From positions 1-59,550 of the forward strand of contig RFQZ01000013.1 in the NCBI GenBank assembly GCA_009924735.1: 59,550 bases of DNA. Reading direction: 5' to 3'. How positions within the stretch are numbered: the first letter of the stretch is position 1; each line of letters opens with the position of its first letter. Positions 28,180 to 38,185 of this stretch are shown here, one piece after another. Source of the DNA: Flavobacteriia bacterium (lineage in GTDB: Bacteria > Bacteroidota > Bacteroidia > Flavobacteriales_D > Crocinitomicaceae). The notes beneath the pieces were generated by a model. That model had not been told where the DNA came from. It did no database searches and saw only the letters and a program-made list of their open reading frames with translations. A program made the translations under genes and the position numbers.

Positions 28180-28187
28180 TAACTTCG
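28180..28187 (+). promoter_or_regulatory. -7-like box (TAACTTCG) 4 nt before the FKBP gene
   Basis: TAACTTCG, one base from TAnnTTTG, ends 4 nt before the ATG at 28192, implying a leaderless or nearly leaderless transcript. Confidence 0.45.
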
Positions 28188-28191
28188 CACA

Positions 28192-29121
28192 ATGAAAAAA
28201 ATATGCCTTACCCTTTTGCCTGCAATCTTGATTTGCTTGCTTTCTATTTCTTGTGAAAACAAAGAAGAAAAATACAAAGTGGTTTTTAAAAACAATACAG
28301 ACGAAATTTCCTATGTGTTGGGTGCCATCAATGCAAAAACCATCGTTAATTCCGGTACAGAATCCTTTGAAAAATTGGATAAGGATGCTGTAATCAAAGG
28401 CTTTAAGCAAAACCTAAACGGCACACCCGCCGAAGCATGTTTGAGTACATTGCAATTGCTTTTTGGTCCCAATTACCAAGACTTTAATAAGAAATATGTA
28501 AAAGAAGGATCTCTGTGCATGGGAAAAATGACAGGTTATGCTTTCTATTACGACATCCGTAAACTTGGTGGCTTGGATAAAGTGAACTTTGACATGGTGA
28601 AAAAAGGTTTTGAAGATGGCATGTTTAAGAGAGATACCAACTTTCTTCAAGAACCAAAAATGCGTGAAACCATGCGGATTTTTATGACGGGGCTAAACGT
28701 TCAGAATGGCAACAAAATGTTAGAAAAAGCAAGGAAAATTAAAAATGCTCAAATCTTTGAGAATGGCATCGTCATGGAAACCATCGAGGAAGGGAAAGGA
28801 CCGAACCCTGACCCAACCGATGACGTTAAAGTTCAGTACATCTTGACCTCCGCCTTGGGTGATACCATTCAAAATTCCTATGATGGAGATGGAAAAGGAA
28901 ATGTAGCACCCATCCCCTTGTCACTTGCTGGTGGCGTAATTCCAGGATGGACTTTCTCCATTCCTAAAATGAAAGTGGGTGGAAAATACCGAATTTATGT
29001 CCCTTGGAACTTAGCCTATGGTGAACAACAAGGAAAAGAATCGCTGTGCTTTTTTGTTGAATTGTTGGCAAAAGGAAAAACCGGTACCTTTGTTAAAGAA
29101 CCAACAATGCCTGTTCAATAA
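28192..29121 (+). CDS. FKBP-type peptidyl-prolyl cis-trans isomerase lipoprotein
   Basis: 309 aa. Lipoprotein signal with the lipobox ending LLSISC (Cys about residue 20). The N-terminal helical region (EISYVLGAINAK and onwards, to about 175) resembles the FKBP_N dimerisation domain of Mip/FkpA. The C-terminal FKBP domain has VKVQYI, PLSLAGGVIPGWT, MKVGGKYRIYVPWNLAYGEQ and FFVELL. Likely a periplasmic or outer-membrane folding factor. A lipoprotein gene follows after 1 nt. Confidence 0.92.
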   Translation: MKKICLTLLPAILICLLSISCENKEEKYKVVFKNNTDEISYVLGAINAKTIVNSGTESFEKLDKDAVIKGFKQNLNGTPAEACLSTLQLLFGPNYQDFNKKYVKEGSLCMGKMTGYAFYYDIRKLGGLDKVNFDMVKKGFEDGMFKRDTNFLQEPKMRETMRIFMTGLNVQNGNKMLEKARKIKNAQIFENGIVMETIEEGKGPNPDPTDDVKVQYILTSALGDTIQNSYDGDGKGNVAPIPLSLAGGVIPGWTFSIPKMKVGGKYRIYVPWNLAYGEQQGKESLCFFVELLAKGKTGTFVKEPTMPVQ

Positions 29122-29122
29122 C

Positions 29123-30262
29123 ATGAAGCACCTAACCTTCCTTTTCCTATTACCCATTCTCCTTCTTACTTCTTGTAACGACAAGGTGAATTTACTTGGA
29201 GATTACCAAGAAACCGCTGTGGTCTATGGACTTTTAGACCATGCAGACAGTCTTCATTTCATAAAAGTTACGCGTGCTTTTATCGGTCCAGGAAGCGCAG
29301 TAGATTTGGCAATGAATCCAGACTCCAATTACTTTCAAACCGCAGATGTTCAAGTCACAGAAGTGTTAAACGGGATTGAAACAAGATCGTGGATTTTGCA
29401 AGATACCCTCGTTAATGACAAGGATACCAATGGCGCCTTTTATGCACCCACCCAAAAAGTTTATTATTTCAAAACCTTGACCACGGGGACTAATGAAGCC
29501 CAACAAATTTCAGCCAATCCCTTGTATTCTTCTTTACACAAAGATGCTACTTACAAACTCAAAATTATTGTTGACAACGGTAAATTTGAAGTGAATGGTC
29601 AAACCAAAATGGTACATGGACTTACATCGCCTGCAAATACACAGAATTTTACGTTTAAATTCGCCAACAACCCAGGTTCCTACTTAAATGCGGGCGTCTC
29701 TGCTGTGAATACCTTTGGAAACGCATACGTTGTAAATACACAGCTCAACATCTTCTTTAATGAATATATTGGGGTGAATAAAACCCGAAAAAGCTTCAAT
29801 TGGACACTTGGAGAAGGCAGCATCACCCCCGGTGATTCTAAGACATTTACCGCATATGGGGAGACCTTCTACAACCTTATTAAATCTAATACAACAAACA
29901 ATCCTGCCATAACCCGAAGGACTTTTGATGGAATCGAATTTGTAGTGACTGGCGGCTCTGAGGAATTGTACAATTACATGGTGGTTAACGCACCGAGTTC
30001 CTCCCTTGCGCAAAGCAAACCTACGTATACCAACCTAACGGTGAATAACAATAAAAAAGTAATCGGCATCTTTTCTTCGCGACAAACTTTGCGTTTTTAC
30101 AGACCGTTTTTCACCAATGCTGCCCAAGCATACATTCGAGCCATTGACAAAAAAAGTACAAAGGAATTATGTCAAGGACCCATCACGGGGTTATTGCTTT
30201 TCTGCTCTGACCATCCCGGCGACAATGTTGTGGGTGCTTCCGAACCTTATGCTTGCCAATAA
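29123..30262 (+). CDS. Lipoprotein of unknown function, DUF4249-like
   Basis: 379 aa from the ATG at 29123 (MKHLTFLFLL); the earlier in-frame codons lie inside the FKBP gene. Lipobox LLLTSC (Cys about 18). The mature protein begins with an extracellular-looking beta-sandwich pattern (ETAVVYGLLDHADSLHFIKVTRAF), with further strands throughout and a C-terminal GPITGLLLFCSDHPGDN. I do not recognise a catalytic motif. The N-terminal pattern is reminiscent of Bacteroidota DUF4249-type lipoproteins. It is 1 nt downstream of the FKBP gene and 15 nt upstream of priA, so cotranscribed. Confidence 0.8.
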   Translation: MKHLTFLFLLPILLLTSCNDKVNLLGDYQETAVVYGLLDHADSLHFIKVTRAFIGPGSAVDLAMNPDSNYFQTADVQVTEVLNGIETRSWILQDTLVNDKDTNGAFYAPTQKVYYFKTLTTGTNEAQQISANPLYSSLHKDATYKLKIIVDNGKFEVNGQTKMVHGLTSPANTQNFTFKFANNPGSYLNAGVSAVNTFGNAYVVNTQLNIFFNEYIGVNKTRKSFNWTLGEGSITPGDSKTFTAYGETFYNLIKSNTTNNPAITRRTFDGIEFVVTGGSEELYNYMVVNAPSSSLAQSKPTYTNLTVNNNKKVIGIFSSRQTLRFYRPFFTNAAQAYIRAIDKKSTKELCQGPITGLLLFCSDHPGDNVVGASEPYACQ

Positions 30263-30277
30263 AACGTTATTCTGCTG

Positions 30278-32758
30278 ATGTCAGAAAGGATTACGCTTTT
30301 TGCAGATGTCATTCTGCCAGTTCCCATTCGACAAGAATTTACCTATCGTGTTCCATTTGAATTAAATGAAACCATTGCCATAGGTCAAAGGGTGATTGTT
30401 CCCTTCGGGAAAAACAAAAGAATAACAGGGGTTGTCTCAAAAATCCACCCGAATGCGCCGGTTGAATACCAAGCAAAATACATCGAATTCATTCTGGATG
30501 AGATTCCATTAATACTGGAAAACCAACTGGCATTTTGGAAGTGGATTTCATCGTATTACCTTGCTCCCATTGGTGATGTACTAAATGCTGCATTGCCAGC
30601 GAACTTCAAACTTGCCAGCGAAACGAAAGTCGTAATACATCCTGACTTTAACCATAACCTTACGGATTTCAACGAAAAAGAAGTCCTGATTCTTCAAGCA
30701 CTAAGCCACCGTGAAAGCTCAAATCTAAAAGAGCTCTCAGAAATTTTGGAAGTAAAGAACATTCACTTGTACATCAAAAGATTGATTGACAAAAATGCCG
30801 TCATCACGCAAGAAGAAATCAACCAACGCTATACCCCTAAAACAAAAACCTTTGTCAAGCTGAATTCTGAATTAGAATCAACCCGTGTTGCAGAAGTTTT
30901 GGATGAATTACAAACGAAAAAAAGCACCCAAGGACAATTTAAAGCTTTATTGCAAATCATACAGTGGTCCAATGAATCCAACGATCACCAAGGCTACATA
31001 GACAAAACAAGGTTAATCCAAAGTGAAATCAGCAACGCATCCATTCTCTCCCTTGAGAAAAAAGGAATCCTACGCATTGAAAAATTGCAAGTGGACCGTT
31101 TGTCTTTGTCAAAAGAAGCAACCATGGGCGCACCCATACTCAACGAAGCGCAAAAAACGGCTTTGTCAGAAATCGAAGAAAGTTGGGAAAGCAAAGACAT
31201 TACCTTGCTTCACGGGGTTACAGGTTCTGGAAAAACGGAGTTATACATTCAACTGATTCAATCCTACCTTGACCTTGGAAAGCAAATCCTTTTTTTAATT
31301 CCTGAAATTGCGCTCACCACACAGTTAATTTTAAGATTGTCGAAATACTTCGGGAATCAAGTGGGCGTATACCATTCTAAATTCAACCAAAACGAAAGGG
31401 TGGAAATTTGGAGCAAGGTATTCGAAAACAACCTCCAAGAATATCGCATTATTCTCGGGGCAAGATCCTCCATTTTTCTTCCCTACCGAGATTTAGGTTT
31501 GGTAATTATCGACGAGGAACACGAAAGCTCATATAAACAACACGAACCTTCACCGAGGTACAATGCAAGAGATGCCTCAATTTATTTAGCGAGAATGCAT
31601 GGCGCCAAGGTACTTTTAGGGTCTGCAACCCCCAGCTTGGAGAGTTATTACAATGCCCAATCGAACAAATACGGTTATGTCCTTTTGGATAAGCGATATA
31701 AAGATTTATCCATGCCAGAGGTTCTCATTGCAAACATTCGCAAAGAAACCAAACAAAAGTCGATGTCTTCACATTTTAGCTCCCTGCTTATGGAGCACAT
31801 TAAAACGGCGCTAGATCAGGATGAACAAGTCATTTTATTTCAAAATCGACGTGGGTTTACGCCACTTTGGTCCTGTGAAATTTGTTCTTGGGTCCCGAAA
31901 TGCGACCAATGTGACGTTTCGCTAACCTACCATAAACATTCGAATCAATTGAAATGTCACTATTGTGGTTTTGCAACACAGCCCATGGGAAGCTGCAAGG
32001 CTTGCGGTAGCAACAAGCTAAAAATGCTTGGCTTTGGTACAGAAAAAATCGAGGATGAAATACAGCTCTTTTTTCCAGAAGCAAAAGTAGCACGAATGGA
32101 TTTAGACACCACCAGGTCAAAAAATGCGTATTCAGAATTGATAGAAAAGTTTGAGAACCGTGGCATTGACATCTTGATTGGTACCCAAATGTTGAGCAAA
32201 GGATTGGACTTCGACCACGTATCTTTGGTGGGGATATTGGATGCTGACATGTTGCTGAACCGACCGGATTTCCGTGCCTTTGAACGCGCGTTTCAATTGA
32301 TGACGCAAGTCGCAGGGCGCGCAGGAAGAAAAAACAAACGTGGAAAAGCAATCATTCAAACAGCACATCCAGACCATTGGGTAATACAATTGGCAGCAGC
32401 GCATGACACACTCACATTTCTTAAAGGAGAAATCATTGAACGCGAGAATTTCAAATACCCTCCATTCTACAAACTGATTTTCATCACCTTAAAACACCAA
32501 GATGAAAACATGGTCAATTGGGCCGCAAATGCCTTTGCCACGGATTTGAAACTGGCATTTAAGGAACGTGTGTTAGGTCCGGAATTTCCAGTTGTAAAGC
32601 GCGTTCAGAACCTCTATCAAAAGGAAATAAAAATAAAATATGAAAAGTCATTATCCGATAAAAAAATAAAGGAGCACCTTATGATGCTCCTTGATAAATT
32701 TTACGAAAATGTGGCTTTTAAACCTGTGAAAGTCTCTATAGACGTGGATCCTTATTAA
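30278..32758 (+). CDS. priA: Primosomal replication helicase PriA (replication restart protein N')
   Basis: 826 aa 3'-5' helicase that reloads the replisome at collapsed forks. An N-terminal 3'-DNA-binding domain ([18 protein letters not shown]) is followed by a winged-helix region. The helicase domain has Walker [11 protein letters not shown] (about 312), [10 protein letters not shown] and [10 protein letters not shown] zinc region with eight cysteines (about 531-590) includes CEIC and CDQC motifs. The second helicase lobe has [13 protein letters not shown] and QVAGRAGR. It shares a 4-nt stop overlap with the convergent sigma-factor gene. Confidence 0.96.
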   Translation: MSERITLFADVILPVPIRQEFTYRVPFELNETIAIGQRVIVPFGKNKRITGVVSKIHPNAPVEYQAKYIEFILDEIPLILENQLAFWKWISSYYLAPIGDVLNAALPANFKLASETKVVIHPDFNHNLTDFNEKEVLILQALSHRESSNLKELSEILEVKNIHLYIKRLIDKNAVITQEEINQRYTPKTKTFVKLNSELESTRVAEVLDELQTKKSTQGQFKALLQIIQWSNESNDHQGYIDKTRLIQSEISNASILSLEKKGILRIEKLQVDRLSLSKEATMGAPILNEAQKTALSEIEESWESKDITLLHGVTGSGKTELYIQLIQSYLDLGKQILFLIPEIALTTQLILRLSKYFGNQVGVYHSKFNQNERVEIWSKVFENNLQEYRIILGARSSIFLPYRDLGLVIIDEEHESSYKQHEPSPRYNARDASIYLARMHGAKVLLGSATPSLESYYNAQSNKYGYVLLDKRYKDLSMPEVLIANIRKETKQKSMSSHFSSLLMEHIKTALDQDEQVILFQNRRGFTPLWSCEICSWVPKCDQCDVSLTYHKHSNQLKCHYCGFATQPMGSCKACGSNKLKMLGFGTEKIEDEIQLFFPEAKVARMDLDTTRSKNAYSELIEKFENRGIDILIGTQMLSKGLDFDHVSLVGILDADMLLNRPDFRAFERAFQLMTQVAGRAGRKNKRGKAIIQTAHPDHWVIQLAAAHDTLTFLKGEIIERENFKYPPFYKLIFITLKHQDENMVNWAANAFATDLKLAFKERVLGPEFPVVKRVQNLYQKEIKIKYEKSLSDKKIKEHLMMLLDKFYENVAFKPVKVSIDVDPY

Positions 32759-33624
32759 CCCAAGTAACTTCTTAAGACTTTGTTTTTCGAAGTATGTTTC
32801 AATCTGCGAATGGCTTTTTCTTTGATTTGTCTCACACGTTCCCTGGTCAAATCAAATCGATCTCCGATTTCCTCCAATGACATGGGAGCCCTACCGTCTA
32901 AACCATAAAACATACAAAGAACTTCACTTTCTCTTGGCGTTAGTGCCAACAAAGACCTTTGAATGTCACTTCGCAAAGATTCGATCACCAAATTGCTTTC
33001 TGGGCTTGGCATTGAATCCCCGCTCATTACGTCGTACATGTTCGAAGAGGACTCATCACTTTCAACCAATGGCGCATCCATCGATACATGTCTACCATTT
33101 TGGGCCAAAGATTGTTTTACTTCTTCTGTACTGCAATTTAAGAACTCTGCCAATTCTTCAGCCGAGGGTGGACGTTCATATTGTTGTTCCAATTCAGAAA
33201 ATGCACGGTTAATTTTGTTGATGTTCCCGATTTTATTCAAAGGAAGCCTAACAATTCTGGCTTGCTCTGCCAAGGCTTGAAGGATGGATTGACGAATCCA
33301 CCAAACCGCATAGGAAATGAATTTAAATCCTCGGGTTTCATCAAATCGTTCAGCTGCTTTGATCAAGCCCAAATTTCCTTCATTGATTAAATCTGGCAAA
33401 GCCAAACCTTGGTTTTGGTATTGTTTAGATACAGAGACAACGAAACGGAGATTGGCTTTGGTTAAGCGCTCCAGCGCAGCCCTGTCACCCGTTCGAATGC
33501 GGCGAGCTAGCTCAACCTCTTCGTCTGCGGTTATTAAATCAACACGACCGATTTCTTGAAGGTATTTGTCCAAGGAAGCGGTCTCTCTGTTTGTAACTTG
33601 TTTAGCTATTTTAAGCTGTCTCAT
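32755..33624 (-). CDS. rpoD: RNA polymerase sigma factor, RpoD/SigA type
   Basis: Start at the ATG at 33624 ([10 protein letters not shown]), giving 289 aa, the usual size of the short Bacteroidota primary sigma. Conserved regions: 1.2 ([18 protein letters not shown]), 2.1-2.4 ([32 protein letters not shown]), 3 ([10 protein letters not shown]) and the 4.2 helix-turn-helix ([19 protein letters not shown]). The long acidic N-terminal region of E. coli RpoD is absent, as normal for the phylum. It should recognise TAnnTTTG promoters such as those seen here. Downstream of trpS by 111 nt. Confidence 0.95.
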   Translation of the reverse strand: MRQLKIAKQVTNRETASLDKYLQEIGRVDLITADEEVELARRIRTGDRAALERLTKANLRFVVSVSKQYQNQGLALPDLINEGNLGLIKAAERFDETRGFKFISYAVWWIRQSILQALAEQARIVRLPLNKIGNINKINRAFSELEQQYERPPSAEELAEFLNCSTEEVKQSLAQNGRHVSMDAPLVESDESSSNMYDVMSGDSMPSPESNLVIESLRSDIQRSLLALTPRESEVLCMFYGLDGRAPMSLEEIGDRFDLTRERVRQIKEKAIRRLKHTSKNKVLRSYLG

Positions 33625-33735
33625 AAATTTGAAATTAAAGAAAGTGAAACCTCTAACGCACAAAGTAAGGAAAGGTTAGTTGATTTTGAAAAAAAAAGCG
33701 AAAATAACTTGTAAAAGTAGAAAAAACCAAATAAA

Positions 33736-34707
33736 TTATGCGAGTCCTAAATTTTTACGGACCCGTAAAAGCACCGATTTGGCTACCTTGCGTGCCTTTG
33801 TGGCCCCTGCCAATAAGATTTCTTCCATTAAAGCTGGATTTGACATATAATGTGAATACAAAGCCCTTTCTTTTTCAAATCTGGTCAATATTAAATCCAA
33901 CAGTTCTTTTTTCGCATGGCCATATCCATATCCTCCATTCAAATAATTTGTGCGCATGATGGAAATTTGTTCGGGATTCGCCAACAATGCATACAATTGA
34001 AAGGTGGTACAAACCTCTGGATTTTTAGGCTCTTCCAAGGGTGTGCTGTCCGAGGCAATCGACATGATTTGTTTTTTCAATGATTTTTCATCGGCAAAAA
34101 TGTCAATAATGTTATTTCTCGACTTGCTCATTTTTTGTCCATCTGTACCCGGAATGAGCATCGTGTCCTCATTTATAACATCTTCGGGTATAACAAAGGT
34201 CTCTCCCATTTTTGCATTGAAGCGAGAAGCAACATCTCTGGTAAACTCAAGGTGTTGCAGTTGGTCTTTTCCTACCGGTACCCTTTCGGCATCGTACAAG
34301 AGAATGTCTGCCGCCATAAGTATTGGGTAAGTAAACAACCCCCCGTTTACGTCTTCCAGACGATCCGCTTTATCTTTAAAACTGTGGGCTAGGGTTAGTC
34401 TTTGATAGGGGAAAAATGTAAGTAGATACCACATCAGCTCGGTTACTTCTGTGACATCGCTCTGCCGGTAAAAACAAACTTTCTCGAAATCCAAGCCACA
34501 AGCCAACCAAGTAGCCGCAGTGGAACGGGTATTATGCGACAAGGTGTCCACGTCTTTAACCTGCGTCAACGAATGCAAATCTGCAATAAACAGAAAAGAA
34601 TCATTTCCAGGAAGCTCAGACAATTGAATGGCAGGCACAATGGCTCCTAGAATGTTTCCTAGGTGAGGTGTCCCTGTACTTTGAATGCCTGTTAGTATGC
34701 GCGGCAT
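33736..34707 (-). CDS. trpS: Tryptophan-tRNA ligase
   Basis: 323 aa class I synthetase. HIGH-type motif in STGTPHLGN (about residues 10-18), FIADLHSLT, GLFTYPILMAADILLY, the KMSKS loop in TDGQKMSKSRNN (about 195), and a C-terminal helical region. Complete length. It is divergent from the acyltransferase gene and has a well-matched promoter at 34721-34753. Confidence 0.96.
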   Translation of the reverse strand: MPRILTGIQSTGTPHLGNILGAIVPAIQLSELPGNDSFLFIADLHSLTQVKDVDTLSHNTRSTAATWLACGLDFEKVCFYRQSDVTEVTELMWYLLTFFPYQRLTLAHSFKDKADRLEDVNGGLFTYPILMAADILLYDAERVPVGKDQLQHLEFTRDVASRFNAKMGETFVIPEDVINEDTMLIPGTDGQKMSKSRNNIIDIFADEKSLKKQIMSIASDSTPLEEPKNPEVCTTFQLYALLANPEQISIMRTNYLNGGYGYGHAKKELLDLILTRFEKERALYSHYMSNPALMEEILLAGATKARKVAKSVLLRVRKNLGLA

Positions 34708-34720
34708 ATTTTAATTTTAA

Positions 34721-34753
34721 CAAAAATAACAATTTGCAATCGAGGAGGGACAA
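34721..34753 (-). promoter_or_regulatory. Promoter of trpS: -33 TTG and -7 TATTTTTG
   Basis: On the minus strand TTG (34753-34751), 22 nt, then TATTTTTG (34728-34721) match the Bacteroidota TTG-N17-23-TAnnTTTG arrangement. The trpS ATG follows after 13 nt. The best-formed promoter in the window. Confidence 0.6.
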
Positions 34754-34782
34754 GGATTTAAGATATTTCTGTAATTTTGAAT

Positions 34783-35541
34783 GTGAAGGTTATATTTGGT
34801 ATTTTATCGCTTGTTTGGAAGTTATACATTTCCATCGTGTTTTTTACACTCGCTATTATCCTCTACCCTTTTTTCCTGGTCGTGCTAAGTCTACCGAAAT
34901 ATAAAAAATTCAGCTTTAAGCTTTTTATTTTTTGGAGTTTACTGTTTCGTCTATTTTGTTTGTATCCCATTCGAAAAATTCAACATGGCAGCAAACCCAA
35001 AGGTCCATACATCATCATTGCCAACCACACCTCCTATTTAGACATCTTTTTAATGTATTCCATATTGCCAAGTTATCCCTTCGTTTTCCTTGGAAAAAGC
35101 GAAATTCTATCTTATCCGATCATCCGAACCTATTTTAAGAACTTGAACATTCCCGTTGATCGCAATAACAAATCGAAAGCAGGACAAGCCTACCTTGCGG
35201 CCACAAAAGCAGTTCAAGACGGGTATGGGTTGGTGATTTTTCCTGAAGGAACTTTTCCGACGGAAGATTTACCGCGCATGCTGCCTTTCAAACACGGAGC
35301 ATTTAAGCTTGCAAAACAACTTAATGTCCCTATTTTGCCCCTAACATTTATGAATAACTACAAATTGTTTTCTGATCCCTCTGTGATTTTAAGCCCGGCA
35401 CGCCCAGGCTTGTCGATTGTACACGTGCATCCACTTGTGACGGTTGAAACCATTCAAAGCATGGAAACATCAGAACTTAGTGATTACTGCTATGAAGTAA
35501 TAACAGCCCCTTTGCGTGCTAAAAACCCCGAAGTTTATTAA
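34783..35541 (+). CDS. 1-acyl-sn-glycerol-3-phosphate acyltransferase (PlsC-like)
   Basis: About 252 aa; the start is GTG at 34783 or TTG at 34777, with no ATG. One or two N-terminal membrane helices are present. The acyltransferase motif NHTSYLDIF (HX4D, about residue 85) and FPEGTFP (about 155) give the catalytic and acceptor-binding blocks. It acylates lysophosphatidate in phospholipid synthesis at the inner membrane. A paralogue for other acyl acceptors cannot be excluded. Followed 9 nt later by gatC. Confidence 0.9.
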   Translation: MKVIFGILSLVWKLYISIVFFTLAIILYPFFLVVLSLPKYKKFSFKLFIFWSLLFRLFCLYPIRKIQHGSKPKGPYIIIANHTSYLDIFLMYSILPSYPFVFLGKSEILSYPIIRTYFKNLNIPVDRNNKSKAGQAYLAATKAVQDGYGLVIFPEGTFPTEDLPRMLPFKHGAFKLAKQLNVPILPLTFMNNYKLFSDPSVILSPARPGLSIVHVHPLVTVETIQSMETSELSDYCYEVITAPLRAKNPEVY

Positions 35542-35550
35542 ATTCACACC

Positions 35551-35847
35551 ATGATTGTCACCGAAGCTTTAATAGACCACCTTTCGCATTTAGCCAAGCT
35601 TGAATTCAAAGGCGATCAGCGAGATGCACTGAAAAAGGACTTAGAAAAAATCATTGGGTTCATGGACCAACTCAATGGATTGGATACCTCCGAGGTAGAA
35701 CCTTTGATTTTTATGTCTGAAGAAATCAATCGTTACCGAAAGGATGAAATTGAGCGAAGCATTACCCACGATGAAGCATTAAGAAATGCCCCCAAAAAAG
35801 ATTCGGATTTCTTTAGAATACCTAAGGTTCGAGGAAAGCACTCTTAG
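35551..35847 (+). CDS. gatC: Asp/Glu-tRNA amidotransferase subunit C
   Basis: 98 aa. Shows the GatC pattern: an N-terminal helix HLSHLAKLEF, LEKIIGFMDQLNGLDTSEVEP, an extended region and C-terminal DFFRIPKV. It stabilises the GatA/GatB complex that makes Gln-tRNA(Gln) or Asn-tRNA(Asn). gatA and gatB are not nearby. The stop overlaps by 4 nt the stop of the convergent zinc-ribbon gene. Confidence 0.95.
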   Translation: MIVTEALIDHLSHLAKLEFKGDQRDALKKDLEKIIGFMDQLNGLDTSEVEPLIFMSEEINRYRKDEIERSITHDEALRNAPKKDSDFFRIPKVRGKHS

Positions 35848-36206
35848 GCGATAAAATCCAATTTTTCTACCAATTTGTATTTGTTTTCCCTGATTTTAAA
35901 GTAGCCTAAATCGTAGCAAAAATAATACGTTTGTCCCTTTTGGGTTTGGTAGATGTTCGTATAATAATGAAAATTAAACCCCTCTTCCGCCAATTCAGCC
36001 CCTTGTTTTAAGGCTTGGTTTTTTGCAAGTAATTCGGAAATAATTCTCCTATTCTTTTTAAGAATGCGGTTGATCCTCCTAACATTTGCATTCACATCTT
36101 CATTCAATCGATTGTTGAAGGTATTTCGACAATAATCGGAACAGAACTTTTGGTCTTTCCGTCCTATTAATCCTTCATTGCACTCGAGACATTTCCTACT
36201 TTCCAT
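35844..36206 (-). CDS. Small zinc-ribbon-like protein with C-terminal domain, unknown function
   Basis: 120 aa from the ATG at 36206. The longer in-frame extension is hydrophobic and unlikely. The N-terminus has a four-cysteine cluster, CLECNEG...KFCSDYC (about residues 6-28), typical of a treble-clef or zinc ribbon. A basic helix follows (NVRRINRILKKNRRIISELL), then a C-terminal aromatic stretch (YYFCYDLGYFKIRENKY). The basic helix suggests nucleic-acid contact; this is inference. I recall similar unnamed small proteins in Flavobacteriia but no function. Confidence 0.8.
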   Translation of the reverse strand: MESRKCLECNEGLIGRKDQKFCSDYCRNTFNNRLNEDVNANVRRINRILKKNRRIISELLAKNQALKQGAELAEEGFNFHYYTNIYQTQKGQTYYFCYDLGYFKIRENKYKLVEKLDFIA

Positions 36207-36290
36207 ATTGTTTTGATTAACAAGAATTAACACGTGAATCAAGGTAATAAAAACAAATAGTGGCAATTTTATCCATCAAATTTCTACTCA

Positions 36291-37313
36291 ATGGAAAACG
36301 AACCTATTCAAACCTTAAATCCAGCGGAACAATTACGTCAATTGTCGTCAAAAATTGCCCTTGCCCTTCCACGAATTGATAAATTGAAAACAGAAATTTC
36401 CAAAAAAATTGTAGGTCAAGTTGAATTGGTGGATCGATTGATCATAGCCCTCCTTTCCAATGGACATATTTTACTCGAAGGCGTACCTGGTCTGGCGAAA
36501 ACGTTGGCAATTAAAACCTTGTCTGAGGCCGTAGATGGCAGTTTTAGCAGGATTCAATTCACCCCAGATTTACTGCCAGCAGATTTAACCGGTACCCAAA
36601 TATATCAGCAAAAGGCAGAGAAATTTGTCGTGAAAAAAGGACCAGTGTTTGCTTCTTTTGTTTTGGCTGATGAAATCAACAGAGCCCCCGCAAAAGTACA
36701 AAGTGCATTATTGGAAGCGATGCAAGAAAGGCATGTCACCATTGGTGATGAAACCTTCCCCCTACCCACTCCTTTTTTGGTGATGGCCACACAAAATCCC
36801 ATAGAGCAGGAAGGAACTTATCCACTTCCAGAGGCACAAGTTGACCGTTTCATGATGAAGGTAAACATCGATTACCCTAGTAAAAAAGAGGAGCTGCAAA
36901 TCATCCGGAATCATATGAATATGGGCGAAAAATCAAACGTTAAACCCGTAATTCATTTACAAGACATCGCTGAATTGAGTGCATTGATTCAAGAAATTTA
37001 CATGGATGAAAAGATAGAGAATTACATTTTGAACATCATCTTTGCCACCCGTTTTCCCGCCGACTACAACCTGACTGACATGACACACCTTATACAATTT
37101 GGTGCATCGCCACGTGGAAGCATTCACTTAGCACAAGCTGCAAAAGCCCATGCATTTTTAAATGGCAGAGCCTTTGTCATTCCTGAAGATGTACAAAAAA
37201 TGGCGAAAGATGTACTCCAACACCGCATCGGACTTACCTATGAAGCAGAAGTAGAAAACTTGAATCCAGGACAAATTATTTCAAAAATCGTTGGACGGAT
37301 AGAGGTACCTTAA
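36291..37313 (+). CDS. MoxR-family AAA ATPase
   Basis: 340 aa chaperone-type ATPase. Walker A GVPGLAKT (about residue 64), Walker B FVLADEINRAP (about 125), the arginine/sensor region ATQNPIEQEGTYPLPEAQVDRF, and a C-terminal lid helix. First gene of a seven-gene set that ends with BatD. Together with the DUF58 protein and the VWA proteins it is thought to insert metals or remodel envelope complexes; the exact substrate is unknown. Confidence 0.94.
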   Translation: MENEPIQTLNPAEQLRQLSSKIALALPRIDKLKTEISKKIVGQVELVDRLIIALLSNGHILLEGVPGLAKTLAIKTLSEAVDGSFSRIQFTPDLLPADLTGTQIYQQKAEKFVVKKGPVFASFVLADEINRAPAKVQSALLEAMQERHVTIGDETFPLPTPFLVMATQNPIEQEGTYPLPEAQVDRFMMKVNIDYPSKKEELQIIRNHMNMGEKSNVKPVIHLQDIAELSALIQEIYMDEKIENYILNIIFATRFPADYNLTDMTHLIQFGASPRGSIHLAQAAKAHAFLNGRAFVIPEDVQKMAKDVLQHRIGLTYEAEVENLNPGQIISKIVGRIEVP

Positions 37314-37315
37314 CC

Positions 37316-38185
37316 ATGACACGAGAAGAACTGGTAAAAAACCTTAGAACCATAGAACTCAAATCCAAAGGATTGAGCAGACATGTGTTTTCCGGCAATT
37401 ATAAATCCGCATTCAAGGGTCGTGGAATGTCGTTTTCTGAGGTACGAGACTACCAAATTGGCGATGAAGTTAGAACCATTGATTGGAATGTAACCGCTCG
37501 TTACAATGCTCCATATGTCAAAATTTTTGAAGAAGAAAGGGAACTGAATGTGATGCTACTCATGGACCTTTCTGCATCTATTTATTACGGTACACAAGGG
37601 AATTCGAAATTTGACAAATCGCTTGAATTTGCAGCTACAATCGCTTTTTCAGCATTGGAAAACAACGATAAAGTAGGGGCTATTTTATTCTCCAATGAAG
37701 TGGAAATTTATATCCCCGCAAAAAAAGGTAGGGACCACGTTATGTTTCTCCTTGACAAAATGATTGCATTTAACCAAAAAACCAAAGGAACTCAAATCAA
37801 TACCGCATTAAAAACCTTGCGAAACACCCAAAAAAAACGATCCATTTGCTTCCTCATTAGTGATTTTCAAGAAGAGAACTTGAAATTCGACGCAATGCAT
37901 TCAACCCGAAGGATGCATGATTTAATTGCAGTAAAAATAAGCGATGTGGGTGAAAGTCAAATATCCATTCCTGCTTTTTATCAACTGGTAAACCCCGAAA
38001 ATGGCAAAAAAACCTGGGTAAATGGATTTTCAGCTTTTTTCAAAAAAAATTACCAAAAAACAGCAATGAATCAATCTGAGTACATTGAAAGGGAAATGAA
38101 ATTACATGGAATACCATTGATAAATTTAAATTCCAATCAAGACCTCATTCTTCCACTTAAAGCCTTTTTTAACCAACGAAAATGA
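37316..38185 (+). CDS. DUF58 domain protein (VWA-like, MoxR-associated)
   Basis: 289 aa. Typical DUF58 sequence: RHVFSGNYKSAFKGRGMSF, then RDYQIGDEVRTIDWNVTAR, followed by a VWA-like fold with a MIDAS-like MDLSASIY (about residue 82). Soluble and cytoplasmic. Starts 2 nt after moxR and overlaps the next gene by 4 nt (ATGA), consistent with translational coupling. Standard partner of MoxR in Bat operons. Confidence 0.92.
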   Translation: MTREELVKNLRTIELKSKGLSRHVFSGNYKSAFKGRGMSFSEVRDYQIGDEVRTIDWNVTARYNAPYVKIFEEERELNVMLLMDLSASIYYGTQGNSKFDKSLEFAATIAFSALENNDKVGAILFSNEVEIYIPAKKGRDHVMFLLDKMIAFNQKTKGTQINTALKTLRNTQKKRSICFLISDFQEENLKFDAMHSTRRMHDLIAVKISDVGESQISIPAFYQLVNPENGKKTWVNGFSAFFKKNYQKTAMNQSEYIEREMKLHGIPLINLNSNQDLILPLKAFFNQRK

